64,000 nt of DNA from Isoetes taiwanensis (lineage: Eukaryota > Streptophyta > Lycopodiopsida > Isoetales > Isoetaceae). How positions within the stretch are numbered: the stretch's first letter is position 1; each line of letters begins with the position of its first letter. The stretch is taken from the NCBI GenBank assembly GCA_021234155.1, contig JAJEKV010000193.1, positions 246,001-310,000 on the forward strand, read 5' to 3'. Shown piece by piece: positions 1-11,527 of the stretch. Below the pieces are notes generated by a model. It was given only the letters and a program-made list of their open reading frames with translations. It ran no database searches and was not told where the DNA came from. The position numbers and the translations under genes were made by a program.

Positions 1-1
1 T

Positions 2-271
2 TTTTGTGGGAAAAGGACCACAATGTTCCCCGAGTTAGATAATAAGCACTACTTCATGAGCGATGGTTGGATTACGGTTGTGCAAGAAAATAAAGCTAGG
101 AAAGAGGAAGCCGAAAAGATTAAGAAACAAAAAGCAAAACAGAAAAAGGTGGAACAAGAAAGAAAAAGAAAGGACAAGGAACTAATTGAGGCATCTAGGA
201 AGAAAAAGAGAGATGAGAGGGAGACACAAAAGCATGCAGATGTTGAATGGGAGGCTGGCATTAGAGGTTGA
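2..271 (+). CDS. C-terminal fragment of an unrecognised Lys/Glu-rich protein
   Basis: The frame is open from the window edge and ends at a TGA at 269-271. It encodes a short ordered stretch (residues like PELDNKHYFMSDGWI) followed by about 45 residues of almost pure Lys/Glu/Arg/Gln, which should form a charged helix or coiled coil. No start can be chosen because the gene runs off the left edge. The following ~450 bp is a dispersed repeat (437-871), so this may be the last exon of a transposon gene rather than a host gene; that is inference. I do not recognise the family. Confidence 0.35.
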   Translation, partial: FCGKRTTMFPELDNKHYFMSDGWITVVQENKARKEEAEKIKKQKAKQKKVEQERKRKDKELIEASRKKKRDERETQKHADVEWEAGIRG

Positions 272-436
272 GAAGCTTCATATATGGAGCAAATCGACCT
301 CACATGCCTTTATCTCAACCAAGAGACTTCAATATATCTGCATATTAGATGAGGAGGAGGAGGTTTATGCTCTTGAAGATGAAGAGGCATTTACATGAAC
401 CTAATGAAGCATTGCCTATGGTCAGAGAAGCATAAA

Positions 437-871
437 AATACTATCATGTAACTCTGCTCTAATTATTACATTAAACCTCTTTTTATTACTTAGCTAGCAA
501 AATTCATACCAAGGTTAAAAATAACTAATATTGAAATATTGTGTTTTACAGGGTCTAGACAAGAAAAACAAAGTGAATAATAGTGTCTGTTTGAATTGAT
601 CAAAACTGTTTTAAAAAAAATTGGTTGTTCAATTTTATGCATACCACCTTCGCAGCCTTCAACGGCCATTGTGGTATTCTATGGGGCTGCCGCCTTAGCC
701 CTGATGGTACTAGTACCCCCACCATTTTGACACCTCATAACTTGAGGTGAATTTGCCAATTTGGCTAATGACTAGGCTTGACATGGAGGCAAACTCGTTG
801 GGCATCATGTCATATGGTATGTATAGCCTTCAAGATATTTACAAGGCCGCATTTCCAATTACGCGCTTACC
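437..871 (+). repeat. Left copy of a ~450 bp dispersed repeat
   Basis: This stretch matches, in reverse complement, the segment 4876-5335. Shared landmarks include GTGTTTTACAGGGT, TTGAATTGATCAAAACTG, the stretch around TACCTCATAACTTGAGGTGA and a terminal AATTACGCGCTTA. The copies differ by scattered substitutions and small indels. Similarity stops at the GCGCTTA word, where the right copy continues into a candidate terminal inverted repeat that the left copy lacks. Confidence 0.75.
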
Positions 872-1653
872 TGTGCAATTCATTTGGGCACTTCCAGCAA
901 GTTTTTCACCATCTCACCTGCAAGCAAGTCTTCCTCTGACCTGCTAGCAAGTCTTTGAACTTTCGACCTGCCGCCTACTTCGAATTCTCAGAAGCCATCC
1001 CACTTATATCACAAAGATGGTTTGCCACAACAATCCTTGGCTCTCTCTTCACATGCAATCAAAACTCAAAAATTTATTTTCTAATCTATCCTATTCATGA
1101 AGTTGGCGATCGGTCTTCATTTCTTCTTGCAGAGCAGTGCAACAGGGCGTTGACATCAAAATTCTCCTTGGAAGGTAAGAAATCAAATCTCTGCTACAGT
1201 GGGCGATTTTTGCTCAATTAAAACATGACCAAAATACGATCTAGAACTATGATTTTGCTTTGTTTGAAGACTAAAAGTCAGAAAAAAAACTACCAGTTTG
1301 TTTGAATTTGAGCTGAGAATTGATGGGCTATTTTGAGCTGAGAATTGACAGGTTATTTGGGGGATCCAAGGACTTCAAATCGGTGGTCACCAGTGGGCAA
1401 TCAGTCTGCAAAACATCTGGCAGATCACGAGTAATTTTCAGCAGTATAGAAAATCAGGGCATTTTGATAAATAAAAAAAATATAGAGGTATTTTGATAAA
1501 TTCATTAAAATACAAGGGCATTTTTACAATTTCCTTAAAATTTTCAAAGAAAGTATGCTTTTTATGTTTTTTTGGCATCCCTGTCATCAAGGACGTGGCT
1601 AACAAATTTGTGTATCTTTTCCGGCGTCTTGGAGGGAGCTAGGTTAAGCAGAT
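872..1653. other. Upstream flank of CCT4
   Basis: No convincing gene is seen here. The short open frames have no recognisable domain. The last ~150 bp is AT-rich and then becomes a 5'-UTR-like stretch just before the CCT4 ATG. No clear TATA box could be assigned, so the promoter is not marked. Confidence 0.5.
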
Positions 1654-3352
1654 ATGGCAGGGCCGATCGCCACTGCAGCGGCGCCCAAGACCGAGAAATA
1701 TGTGGATACAAAGCGCAAGGATGATATCCGTCAAATGAACATAGTTGCAGCAAGAGCAGTTGCAGATGCGGTCCGAACAAGTCTTGGGCCCCGAGGTATG
1801 GATAAAATGCTTTCTACTTCTACCGGAGATGTCATAATCACAAACGATGGTGCTACCATTCTTCAAAAAATGGAGGTCATACAACCTGCTGCTAAAATGT
1901 TGGTCGAGTTGTCTAAAAGCCAGGATATAGTGGCTGGAGATGGCACCACCGGTGTCGTAGTTATTGCTGGTGCTCTGTTAAAACAGTGCCTTTCTTTGCT
2001 TGAAAAGGGAGTTCATCCTACCATTATATCTGATTCTCTATATAAGGCATCCGTGAAGGCTATTGAGGTATTGACATCTATGGCCATCCCTGTGGAGCTT
2101 TCTGATCGTGATTCACTTATCAAAATTGCCAGCACATCTTTGAATAGCAAGGTTGTTAGTCAATATTCATCTCTTTTAGCACCGCTTGCTGTGGATGCCG
2201 TGCTTACTGTGATTGATCCGGCTCGCCCTGATGCTGTTGATTTGCGCGACATCAAGGTTGTGAAAAAACTTGGTGGAACTGTGGATGACACAGAGATGGT
2301 TAAAGGTCTTGTTTTTGATAAGAAGGCAAGTCATGCAGCTGGTGGGCCAACAAGGGTGGAAAATGCCAAGATTGGATTGATTCAGTTTCAGATTTCACCA
2401 CCCAAAACTGACATTGAGCAGAATGTAATAGTTTCAGACTATACCCAAATGGATCGTATACTGAAAGAAGAGAGAAACTATATTTTGGGGATGATCAAGA
2501 AAATCAAAGCCACTGGATGCAATGTTCTTCTGATTCAGAAAAGCATCCTCAGAGACGCTGTCACAGATTTGTCACTTCACTATTTGGCTAAGGCAAAAAT
2601 TTTGGTTGTCAAGGATGTTGAACGGGATGATATAGATTTCATATCAAAGACTTTAAATTGTCTTCCAATTGCAAATATTGAGCATTTTCGAGCCGAAAAG
2701 CTGGGCCATGCAGATTTGGTAGAGGAGGCTCCAGTGGGGGAAGGACGAATATTAAAAATAACAGGCATAAAAAATATGGGCAGAACATTTACGATTGTGG
2801 TTAGAGGCTCAAATCATCTTGTGCTGGATGAGGCAGAAAGAAGCTTACATGATGCCCTTTGCGTTGTCAGATGCCTTGTGAACAAGCGATTTCTTCTTGC
2901 TGGTGGGTCTCCTAATCCTTGTTCCATGTGCCATTTGGCCATAGTTTACTTTTTCTTTAAATTGCTTGGTTGCTGGTATTGTAACATCCTAGTGTTTTAC
3001 AGGTGGTGGTGCACCCGAGATAGAAGTTTGTCGCCAGCTGGGAGCATGGGCAAAATCATTGCATGGGATGGAAAGCTATTGTGCACGAGCTTTTGCTGAA
3101 GCTTTGGAAGTAATTCCATACACATTGGCAGAAAACGCAGGGTTAAATCCCGTTCAAATTGTGACAGAATTGCGAAATCATCATGCAAATGGAGAAGTGA
3201 ACACTGGCATCAATGTTAGGAGAGGACAAATCACCAACATTTTGGAGGAGAACGTTATCCAGCCTTTACTTGTTAGCACAAGTGCTATCACACTAGCCAC
3301 TGAATGTGTGAGGATGATCTTGAAGATTGATGACATTGTTACTGTCAGATAG
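1654..3352 (+). CDS. CCT4: T-complex protein 1 subunit delta (CCT4), two exons
   Basis: Exons 1654-2902 and 3003-3352 are joined over a 100 bp GT-AG intron and give 532 residues, the usual size for CCT delta. CCT4 is one of eight paralogous subunits of the cytosolic TRiC/CCT chaperonin, which folds actin, tubulin and other proteins with ATP. Group II chaperonin motifs are visible: [11 protein letters not shown] near residue 45, NDGATIL near 70, the nucleotide-binding GDGTT near 100, and GGGAPE, which is restored exactly across the splice junction. The C-terminus ends in the plant-like [12 protein letters not shown]. The ATG at 1654 starts [15 protein letters not shown] and fits family length. 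Donor choice is firm: the other nearby GT (2907) breaks the GGGAPE frame. No stops or frameshifts are seen, so it is probably functional. Confidence 0.97.
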
Positions 3353-4837
3353 AGTGAATGATTTCAACGGTTTTGTAAAACATGTTTTTTGAATTTTATC
3401 TCTGGGACTGCCAACGGCTACCTCTCTCTGTTAAGCATTTTTCTGTGGTTGAAGACACACTATCCTAGTGCGTTGTCTCTTGCTTCATGAGGCCTGCACT
3501 CTCTCTAAGTGCTCTTGCCATGAGCCTGTTTTTCAAAAAATGCCTTTTTCAGTTTCAAATGATGCCATCTTTTGTTGCCTGATGTTTTTTTCACGTCTTC
3601 TAAGTTGAATGTCAAATCCTAAATTAAAGATAGTGCACTTTATTTTGCAGCTACCATCTTGATGTTGATTGAATCGTTGTAGGGAAAAGCAATCTGGAAC
3701 AATCTGGATGATCCTTTTTGTGCCCTGGAAAGTAGATTTTTGAACTTGTTTGGTGATAGCTAGCACCTAATTTGCGGTGATGAAACAAAAGGAATCTGAT
3801 CGCTCGTCCCATTTAGGTTTCCCAATGATGATTTGAGACGCTTCGGTTTAATTCTTTTTGGGAAAAACATGCTAGCCCTTAGATTTTTTTTTCAAAGGTC
3901 ATGTCTGTGCGGCTGAAGATCGTCCCCTTTCTATTTTGGGATACTGATAAGAGCACGTCTGGCTTCATTTGTTGTTGCTTCAAGCTTGGATTCATGTATC
4001 ATACATTGTGTTGTGGAGGATGAAGTTACGACCCTGTTGGTAATTTCATGGTTTAGGGCTTTATGCGGGTTTTACCTTGCCAAATCTAAGTCGGGGGTAG
4101 GATTTGGCGGACGAGCGACTGTGGAAGCAAAGAAGCAATGAATGGTTTAATCATCTAGGTTCGAATCCCATGCTCTGGAATTAACAACTTGAAGCTCTTG
4201 TTGAGTGTTTCTTTTCGTGATTCGCTTTGAATCAGCGCAATATATTGAATAGATTTGGGATTTTGAAGATGGATTTGTCACGAAGAAGGATTGGGACTTA
4301 CATTGACGGAAGTGAGCTTGCAATGTCACCGCTTCTCTGTTGAAACTGGGTTCTCCCTGTACTTTACTTCTCCGCGCCTGCCACACGTATGGCCACAGCG
4401 TTCTCTGTTTTCAATCATTGAAGCAATGAATGGCTGTTGTCTTTTTTTAGAAAACCAATTAGAGTTGAGTTAACCGATTAGAGTTGACTCGTTCCAATGG
4501 CTCAATAATGCCACGTGAAAGAGATCCTTTAGTAGATGAGTTATCTCCAAATTAGGGATGCCAACTTCATTCCAAATCTACCTTGGTGATGATCCACTTC
4601 ACATGTGAATACCTTTTTTTTGTTCTTTGGATTTGCTGTTCGATCACCTAAACATGTCAATTTCACATAAGCATGCCATGCAAGCAAGGGTATTCACATG
4701 GCATTCACATATGTGCATAACCTTGGCCACCAGCCCTAGTTTTCGGGACCAATATAAGCACTGGATCCATTTGGCATGTGTCTAACAGTTATTCATTGTT
4801 GCAGGCATGACCGTAGAGCTAAAGAACCAAAAACCTA
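3353..4837. other. CCT4 3' flank, no gene seen
   Basis: AT-rich 3'-UTR and intergenic DNA. A GGTTCGAATCCC word at 4159 resembles a tRNA B-box, but no cloverleaf or clear A-box lies upstream, so at most it is a SINE scrap. No open frame here shows a known domain. Confidence 0.5.
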
Positions 4838-7151
4838 TTAATGGGGGGAGGGGGTGGGGTGGCCATTGGCTGCGCGCTTAAGCGCGTAATTGAGAATGCA
4901 GCCATGTAAGTATCCTAAAGGCTATATGACATGATGCCAACGAGTTTGCCTCCATGGCAAGCCTAGTCGTTTGCCAAGTTATCAAATTCACCTCAAGTTA
5001 TGAGGTATCAAATTGGCAGGGGTATTGGTACCATCAGGGCTGCGATGGCAGCCCCATAGGATACCATAATGCCCATTGAAGGCTGCTAAGATGATATGCA
5101 TAAAATTGACCTACTAATTTTTTTAAAAACAGTTTTGATCAATTCAAACAGCAGTATTTGAAAGCATTAATCTGCCATCCACTTTGTTTCTCTTGCCTAA
5201 CCCTGTAAAACACAACATTCCAATATTAGTTAACTCTTAGTGCCTCCCTTTCCCAATAGGGGAAGTGTGGTTTTTGCTATCGATATAATAAAAAAAGGTT
5301 TAATGTAATAAATTGGAGCAGACTTGCATGATATTATTTGCTACCTCTGTAATTAAAAAATGTAGCATTAAATAGTCCAAGCGTATGACATGCTTTCCAA
5401 AAGAGCTAAAGGAGGTCTTTAACAATAAAGGCAGTTGGACCCTCATACAGTTCTTTTGGGCAGTTTGTTTGCTATTTCTTTCAGGCTGTTTGAATACAGG
5501 AGATTCCTTTGGCTTCCAAGCATAAACAAACGATCTTACTACTTTGAAACAAAGAAGTCAAAGAAACAGTAATAACATCATATCCAAGTGCAACAGCACT
5601 GACTGTAGGCTTGGTGAGAAATTGGTACCTTCCATATTATCCAAAATGCCCAAACTACTGTTTTCAATATCAATCCTGACAAGAGCTGCATGCTATATAT
5701 ATATAAGTGTTTTAACACTCCAAGGTGCTGAAATCAAGAAAAACCCTCCCAAAACGTTATTCTTAAACTTCTGTCCATCTTGTACAGTCATAAGATGGCA
5801 TTATCCTCTATATCATCATCACTCAGGGCCATTGTTTTGCTCTTCTTGATTGCTCCTTACACGAGTTCATCTTATTTCCATACATATAGCAACATAGCAG
5901 TAAGAACCTTTGGGATAGACCTAGATCTTTTAATAGGGCTCGGTTCCACAAGTGTAAGAATGCTTGTTTCATCATTATAGGCCTAAATAAAAACATTAAG
6001 AAATGGTGGCGGATAAGGACTTGGTCAACCGAACAGTGACAAACAGTAATTCTTTCATCTAAATCTCCTTGGTTAAATCATGATAGATCCTCCATAAGAT
6101 GTAAATTGATTAGAATGGAATCAGTTGCAGTTATTAGGATCCAAATGGAAAATACTCATCACTAGCAGAACCATAATCTGGCTTTGCTAACATCCAACAT
6201 GTCACAGAGACCATGCATGGTCTTCATAGTATCTTTAAGAATCTAGCCACCATTACTGGACTCTATAAATTCAGAAAGGTCATATAGTGCAGCTAAGAAC
6301 CTTTGAGGTAAAATTCTGAACTGAACAATGGCAACAAGGATTCCTGCAGATACATGCTCAATCAACCAAACTATTAATGACTAGCAGCAAAATCTGCCAT
6401 GAGGATTATTAATTTATTGCTGAAAAGAGCCTGGCACTTCCAAAGCTAGGAGGATGCTACTAGATTATAAATTGTATGTAATCTGATCTCTTAAACTTCA
6501 GCAAGAGTTCATAAAAGTTTTCTCTAAAGCTAGATAACATGAAGAATAAAAGGCTTCCATGGCTCGTTGAACCTAAGTTTTTAAACCTACCTGCTACTAT
6601 TGAATCAATCCTATCTGTTGTCCAGGTCACAAAAGGTCTACTACAGAAGTATGGACCTGAGAGAGTCGTAGCTGTTAGTAATTATTGAGCCTCCAGTGGG
6701 AAATTTTATCTCCAATGGAAATTATGGGAACCTAATGAACAAAATCTGTCCAAAGAAATCATTTATTAACAATAACAGAGATAGTAACTGAGTAAACAGA
6801 GATTACCTTCGGAGAAACTGAATCTTGACAAGAATTGGTTCATGTAAACGAATACAAAGAGATGGATATATTACATTACCATTTTTTTCAACAGAACAAA
6901 CGATTTGTCAAAGAATGCAGCCTCCATCATCGGGCAAGACTCCAGATCATCCAAGTAGCATTCGAAATGCACGTCTATGTGGTTTGAGACGAACGCCTAT
7001 GTGGTCTAGTCGCTGGAGCCTTCAACCTCAATCTATGAAATTTTCAGCGGCATTTTCCACGTCTGCGTTTGGGCTTTTTCCACGTCTGCCAATGGTATTT
7101 TCCACAGCGTACGTGGGACGTGGGCAGCCAATGGCCGCCCTCCCCTAATAA
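4838..7151. mobile_element. Candidate small DNA transposon with TTA/TAA-flanked inverted ends
   Basis: The left end reads TTA followed by a G-rich run, then GGCCATTGGCTGC (4861-4873). The right end reads GCAGCCAATGGCC (7124-7136), then a C-rich run and TAATAA. These are 13 identical inverted bases plus similar G-rich tips. A 3 bp TTA/TAA duplication with G-rich ends is typical of PIF/Harbinger-like elements, so that is the tentative class. No transposase frame is seen inside, so it would be non-autonomous or decayed. It contains the right copy of the dispersed repeat next to its left end. Confidence 0.4.
4876..5335 (-). repeat. Right, inverted copy of the ~450 bp dispersed repeat
   Basis: Reverse-complement match to 437-871. 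Together the pair frames CCT4 with inverted arms about 4 kb apart. In this copy the repeat begins only a few bases inside the candidate terminal inverted repeat at 4838-4873, which suggests that it is the subterminal part of one transposon family. Confidence 0.75.
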
Positions 7152-9126
7152 ATGTATCAAAGTTTTACTCATTGCTACTTTTAGAAGTGGATATTGTACC
7201 CAGAAATGAAGTATCTAAGGGTTCGGTCACGTGAAGCTGTTGATAGGGCTCCTTCCTTGATAGGGCTTCTTTCTTGTCAATCGTCCAAAATGAAAAGGTC
7301 ACATGCACCCAAGTGACAGGAATGGAGCCCTATTGATAGGGATTTCTTCCCCGGGCTCCTACCCTCGGTTGAAAGGATCCCTGTTGACAGGAATCTGTTC
7401 TTTTTCAATATCTGGTTTGCATTCTTGATCTAGCACCGCAGATTTTGAATCCTTCTGCTGCTGAAAGAAGGAAGAAGGCTTATGCTATCGCCGCTTCTCA
7501 TGTGATCCCAGCACAAGAGAAGTTTTTATGTCAACATGACATAATTGTCATTGACAGGTTCATGTGAACAGACCCCAAGGGTATGTTCCCACGGAACCAA
7601 ATGAACTTTGTTTTTTCCAAGTCCAAGTCTAGGTCGAGCAGTTTCATATAGTAGATTGCATTTAAGGGCAACTGAAATGCAACACCATTTCTGAAAGGTC
7701 CGAACTGGTGCCTTTGTTTTGTCTTTTAGCAGGTCAACCAATGAAGAACGAGTAAGCAATCGACCAAGCAGTCGGTGGAGAAGGAGCAAGCTAGTTTCTC
7801 TGTGCAGAAAAGCACTTCAGTCAGAAAGGAAACATACTCACTTTTTGGCGATCAGGTCAGGCCCATGGAAACATACCATAAGGGTAGTTTTCCATGGGAA
7901 GAGAACCTCCAAGTTCCTTGAAGGTCAAAACGGAACTTCTGGCATTCAGCATTCACATGAGTACCTTACTTGGGTGGGCTCATGTTTAGAACCTCCCTTG
8001 CAAATTAATCCCAAGCTATTTCTTGTAGCCCAAGTTTGGACTTGAGTTCCCTCCAGTGGCTCAGATTTATGATGCTAGAATCTGCTGCCAGGTCTATCGA
8101 CTTAGATTCATGGTGCCAGATTTTGAGGTTTATTATTCATGGGAACACAATAATCATGAATCCAGGCTTGGCATCTAGATCTGTCCATTCAGACTGGTTC
8201 ATAGCTAAGCAAGCATCCAAGACCATTATCCAATGCCCAAGACCTTGATTCAATAACCTTGCTCATACTTCGATTTCATCGACATCTTCATTACAACAAG
8301 TCTGAACTTTATTTGAAGCTTGTGGGAGAGCGGGTAACGTTCCATTTTTAATTCTTGCTATTCTCGTCCTTATTAAGGAAACTACACAGAAGGTTTTTTT
8401 TTTGTTTCTAGAGATCAAATTGGTTAGGTGGGGGTCCAAAGAGAGGTCAAATATTTGTTAAAGATCAAATTGGTCAAGTGAGGCATTTTTATTCGACTTT
8501 CCTAAAAGGGTAGATGTCTTTATTCATCTTCAGAGTTAGTTCAGTACTGGAATGCAAAATGTAGTGGTAAATGTTATATCAAAGCCCTTTATGGATTTTT
8601 GCAAAACGACTCTTTAGAAAAATTTGTGTTTGGTAGACTTAAGTAAAGGTATGACGGAACAAACAAAAAATTTTACTTACACGACTAAGACGATCCCCAT
8701 CGATTTGTCTATACTAGTAGTGTTTTTCAAATTCTTTACAGAGGTTTGGCCACTGATTTAGGTGCATATTTCCACGGGGGTGACTCCAGGCATCGAGAGC
8801 TATTGGATGGGCATATTTGCCCTTTATTCTTCGATCTAGATCGTAGATAGCGATCCTTGTTTGTGGGGTATGCTTGTACAAGTTTCGACATATTGTATAT
8901 CGAGGTTTGCCAAATACTATAAGGTTTGAGACAATATACTGGATGACATTGATTTTATACGTATTATATGAAAAAAGGGGCTCTCGCTGCCCTACATCAC
9001 CCCGTGCGTGAATATGCATCCAAACCAAAGGGGGTTTCAGGGGGATGATAATCAATATCAATATCAATTTGAACGTGTTGGATGTAATGGTTTGTGTTCA
9101 TTAATGTTAATGGTAATTACATGTTA
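7152..9126. other. Intergenic DNA, no supported gene
   Basis: Open frames such as the one at 7719-8045 are short, lack any recognisable domain and have no coding signature that I can defend. The stretch 7226-7400 has several near-repeats of GATAGGGCT and its inverse. Nothing else stands out. Confidence 0.5.
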
Positions 9127-9131
9127 GTTGT

Positions 9132-9646
9132 TGTGACGACCATACATATATTCGTATCATACGAACATTATACTCGTATGTACAAAAGACGGTCGTCACA
9201 CGGATGCAAAAAGGTAGTTGCACGGAGCAAAGTTTGAACTCACTTTCCAATTGCGAGTCATACACCTTTGCCAAGTGCCCTACCAGTATTTATTAAAGAC
9301 ATTTCCTTATATCTTTATCATATGCGGGGCTGTTTCTAGGAGGTTCTAGAATATTCTAGAACCTACATGCATGCGCGACACTTGGCATGATCTCATCCAT
9401 TGGAGTAGCGCGATCCTGACCGTTGGCCTACATATATAAGGAGGCATCTCCTTCTTGTCAAATCATTCCAGTTCAACGCCAGTCTTGAGCCTTCGAGGCA
9501 TCTGTCTCGTGTTCCTGCTTGCCTTTGGGCTATTGTACTCTTGATTTCTGTTCATATATCTAATTCTTTGCCGATATTGGCGTATTTTTTCTGTATTTCT
9601 TGCGTATTTTTCACATATTTTCCTTGTTTTCCCATAGTTCATGACA
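9132..9646 (+). repeat. E1 5' LTR
   Basis: 515 bp, TG...CA ends, colinear with the 3' LTR apart from point differences and small indels. A TATATAAGG-like box at 9433 could serve as promoter, since the 3' LTR has the corresponding TGTATAAGA. It contains an antisense tRNA-like patch at about 9221-9295. Confidence 0.95.
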
Positions 9647-9673
9647 GTTTAAACCAGAATCCCTTACCGGTTC

Positions 9674-10639
9674 TTGCCTGCTCTGATCCTAAGCATTTTT
9701 TTTTTGCTCGTATTTGGTGATTTTATACCTATGAAGGAGGTTTCGACGTTATTACAGCAGGTCCAGCAGCTTGTTCAAGTATGCCAGCAGTTGCAGTTGG
9801 ACAATAAAGAGCTTAAGGAATGTGTTGCTTCACATGAATCTACTTCTAGTTCTGGATTGAGGCTATCAGAGCCTAAGATCAGCCTGCCAGAGAAGTTTGA
9901 CGGCACTCGGTCCAAGCTCCGTGGTTTTTTGAATCAGATTAGGCTTGCGATCTAGCTCCACCCTCATAGATATCCCACGGCCCAGGAACAAGTTGGGCTG
10001 ATTGATTCTCTCCTCACAGGGCCAGCTCTAAGTTGGTTTGCTCCTTTATTGGAGAAAGGAGCCCCAGAGTTGCAAGATTTTATTGTGTTCACTGCAGAGC
10101 TCGAGGCATGCTTTGGAGACACCGATTGTCAGTGCATAGCAGTCACAAAACTTTGCAATCTAAGGCAAGGCTCTCGCCCAGCTTCAGTATATACATCAGA
10201 ATTTCGTCAAATTGCGGTAGATACTGCCGGGAATGATGTTGCACTTCGAGGTTGTTTTCGAAGGGGGTTACGTGAGGATGTCAAAGATATGTTATTGTCT
10301 ATGGAGGATCCTCAGACTCTGGAAGAAACCATCAGATTTGCAGTTCGACGTAATAATCGGCTCTTCGAAGGTAGGCAAGAGAGACGTAGTCAAGTCTTCC
10401 CAATCACACAAACGCCTGTAGCTACGTCCTTCCCGATTTCATCTGTAGAATCCAGCAGATCCGGACCTGAGCTTATGCAGATTGATCGGGCAGTTCGAGG
10501 ACCTTTATCTGCTGCAGAGAAGCAGCATCGGAGAGAGGCTAATCTTTGCCTCTACTGTGGAGGAGCTGACCATATTACTCGTAGATGCCCTGTGAAGCGT
10601 CCAAATAAGTCAGAAAACTTCAGGGGCTGGTCCGAGTAA
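9674..10639 (+). pseudogene. E1 gag with CCHC zinc knuckle, one in-frame stop
   Basis: The frame encodes a coiled-coil-like Gln-rich N-terminus, then a retrotransposon-gag domain (KFDGTRSKLRGFLNQ, later ALSWFAPLLEKGAP) and a zinc knuckle CLYCGGADHITRRC (C-X2-C-X4-H-X4-C) near the end. Gag forms the virus-like particle and packages RNA. A TAG at 9953-9955 interrupts the frame, and the same frame resumes immediately. A plausible start is the ATG near 9732 (MKEVSTLLQQ). Confidence 0.88.
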
Positions 10640-10695
10640 TAGGAGTCTCTCGTCGGCTGGCCACCTTTTCTCAGATTCCTTCCACATTTCTTGAC

Positions 10696-11030
10696 ATGTT
10701 TATTCCATCTGATAAGGTTAGCAAGGCATTCTTCATCCCTATATTATTGAAATCAGAAGTTGGAGGATTGCAAGTGTTGGCGCAACTTGATTGTGGTGCA
10801 AATGCTTGTTTTATAGATAGTGCGTTCGCCAGTAAGCATGCCATCTTTAGAAGCAAGGTTGAGCATCCTGGTTCTGTCGAAGTGATTGATAGATAGGAGA
10901 TCTCCTCGGGTGCAGTCACAGAATGTACCCCTCTTCAGGTTTTGTTCGAGGGAGTTCCTTGTAGTATTTCCTTCAATCTCATCGCTAGCCCACATGCGCC
11001 AATAGTCTTGGGTCTGCCCTAGCTCGAGCT
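10696..11030 (+). pseudogene. E1 aspartic protease remnant
   Basis: An aspartic-protease active-site-like stretch, QLDCGANACFIDSAFA, lies at about residue 32 of the frame. The usual D-S/T-G is D-C-G here. The frame then meets a TAG at 10894-10896 but continues in sense with a second conserved block (SPHAPIVLGLP), as expected for a retropepsin. From 11030 to 11520 a Pro/Ser/Val-rich linker full of stops leads to reverse transcriptase. Confidence 0.7.
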
Positions 11031-11527
11031 ACATAACCCTCAGATTGATTGACGTACTAGATCATTTCGATTTGCTGGTTCTAGCTCCAGTTCTAGTTCT
11101 TCTGCAGATCAGGTCTCTACACCAACATCGACCTCGATCCGTGCAATATCGTGGGCCCCTGATTCCATTCTTCTTTGTTCTGTTTACGCTCCCATGTTAC
11201 GATTCGACTCTTGCCTGCGCTCCGGTTCATGCCCTAGATTGACCATGTTCTTGATGATGTCCCTGCTCAGCTCGGTTCAATTTCTTCTCTTGCTCCGGTT
11301 CGGTTTACGCTCCTGCTCCAGTTCTTGCTCCAGTCCCTCGCTCACCTCCGGTTCTTGATCCAGTTTACGTTTCCAATTCATGTTCAGTTGCTCACCTCCC
11401 CTGCTCCCCCTCTCCTGGTCATGTTCCTGTTCCTGCTTTTGTAGAGGCTTCTCCATGCCCTCAGTTTCGTATCTCAAAGATTTTTCTTCGCAAGTTCGAT
11501 AAATCTAGAAGGTAAGATCCAAGTTCA

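Noticed and set aside
4150-4180. Possible tRNA gene (GGTTCGAATCCC)
   Set aside because: B-box-like word only; no cloverleaf, A-box or acceptor stem could be formed around it.
7719-8045. 108-codon frame in the intergenic region
   Set aside because: No domain, atypical composition and alternative start; indistinguishable from chance.
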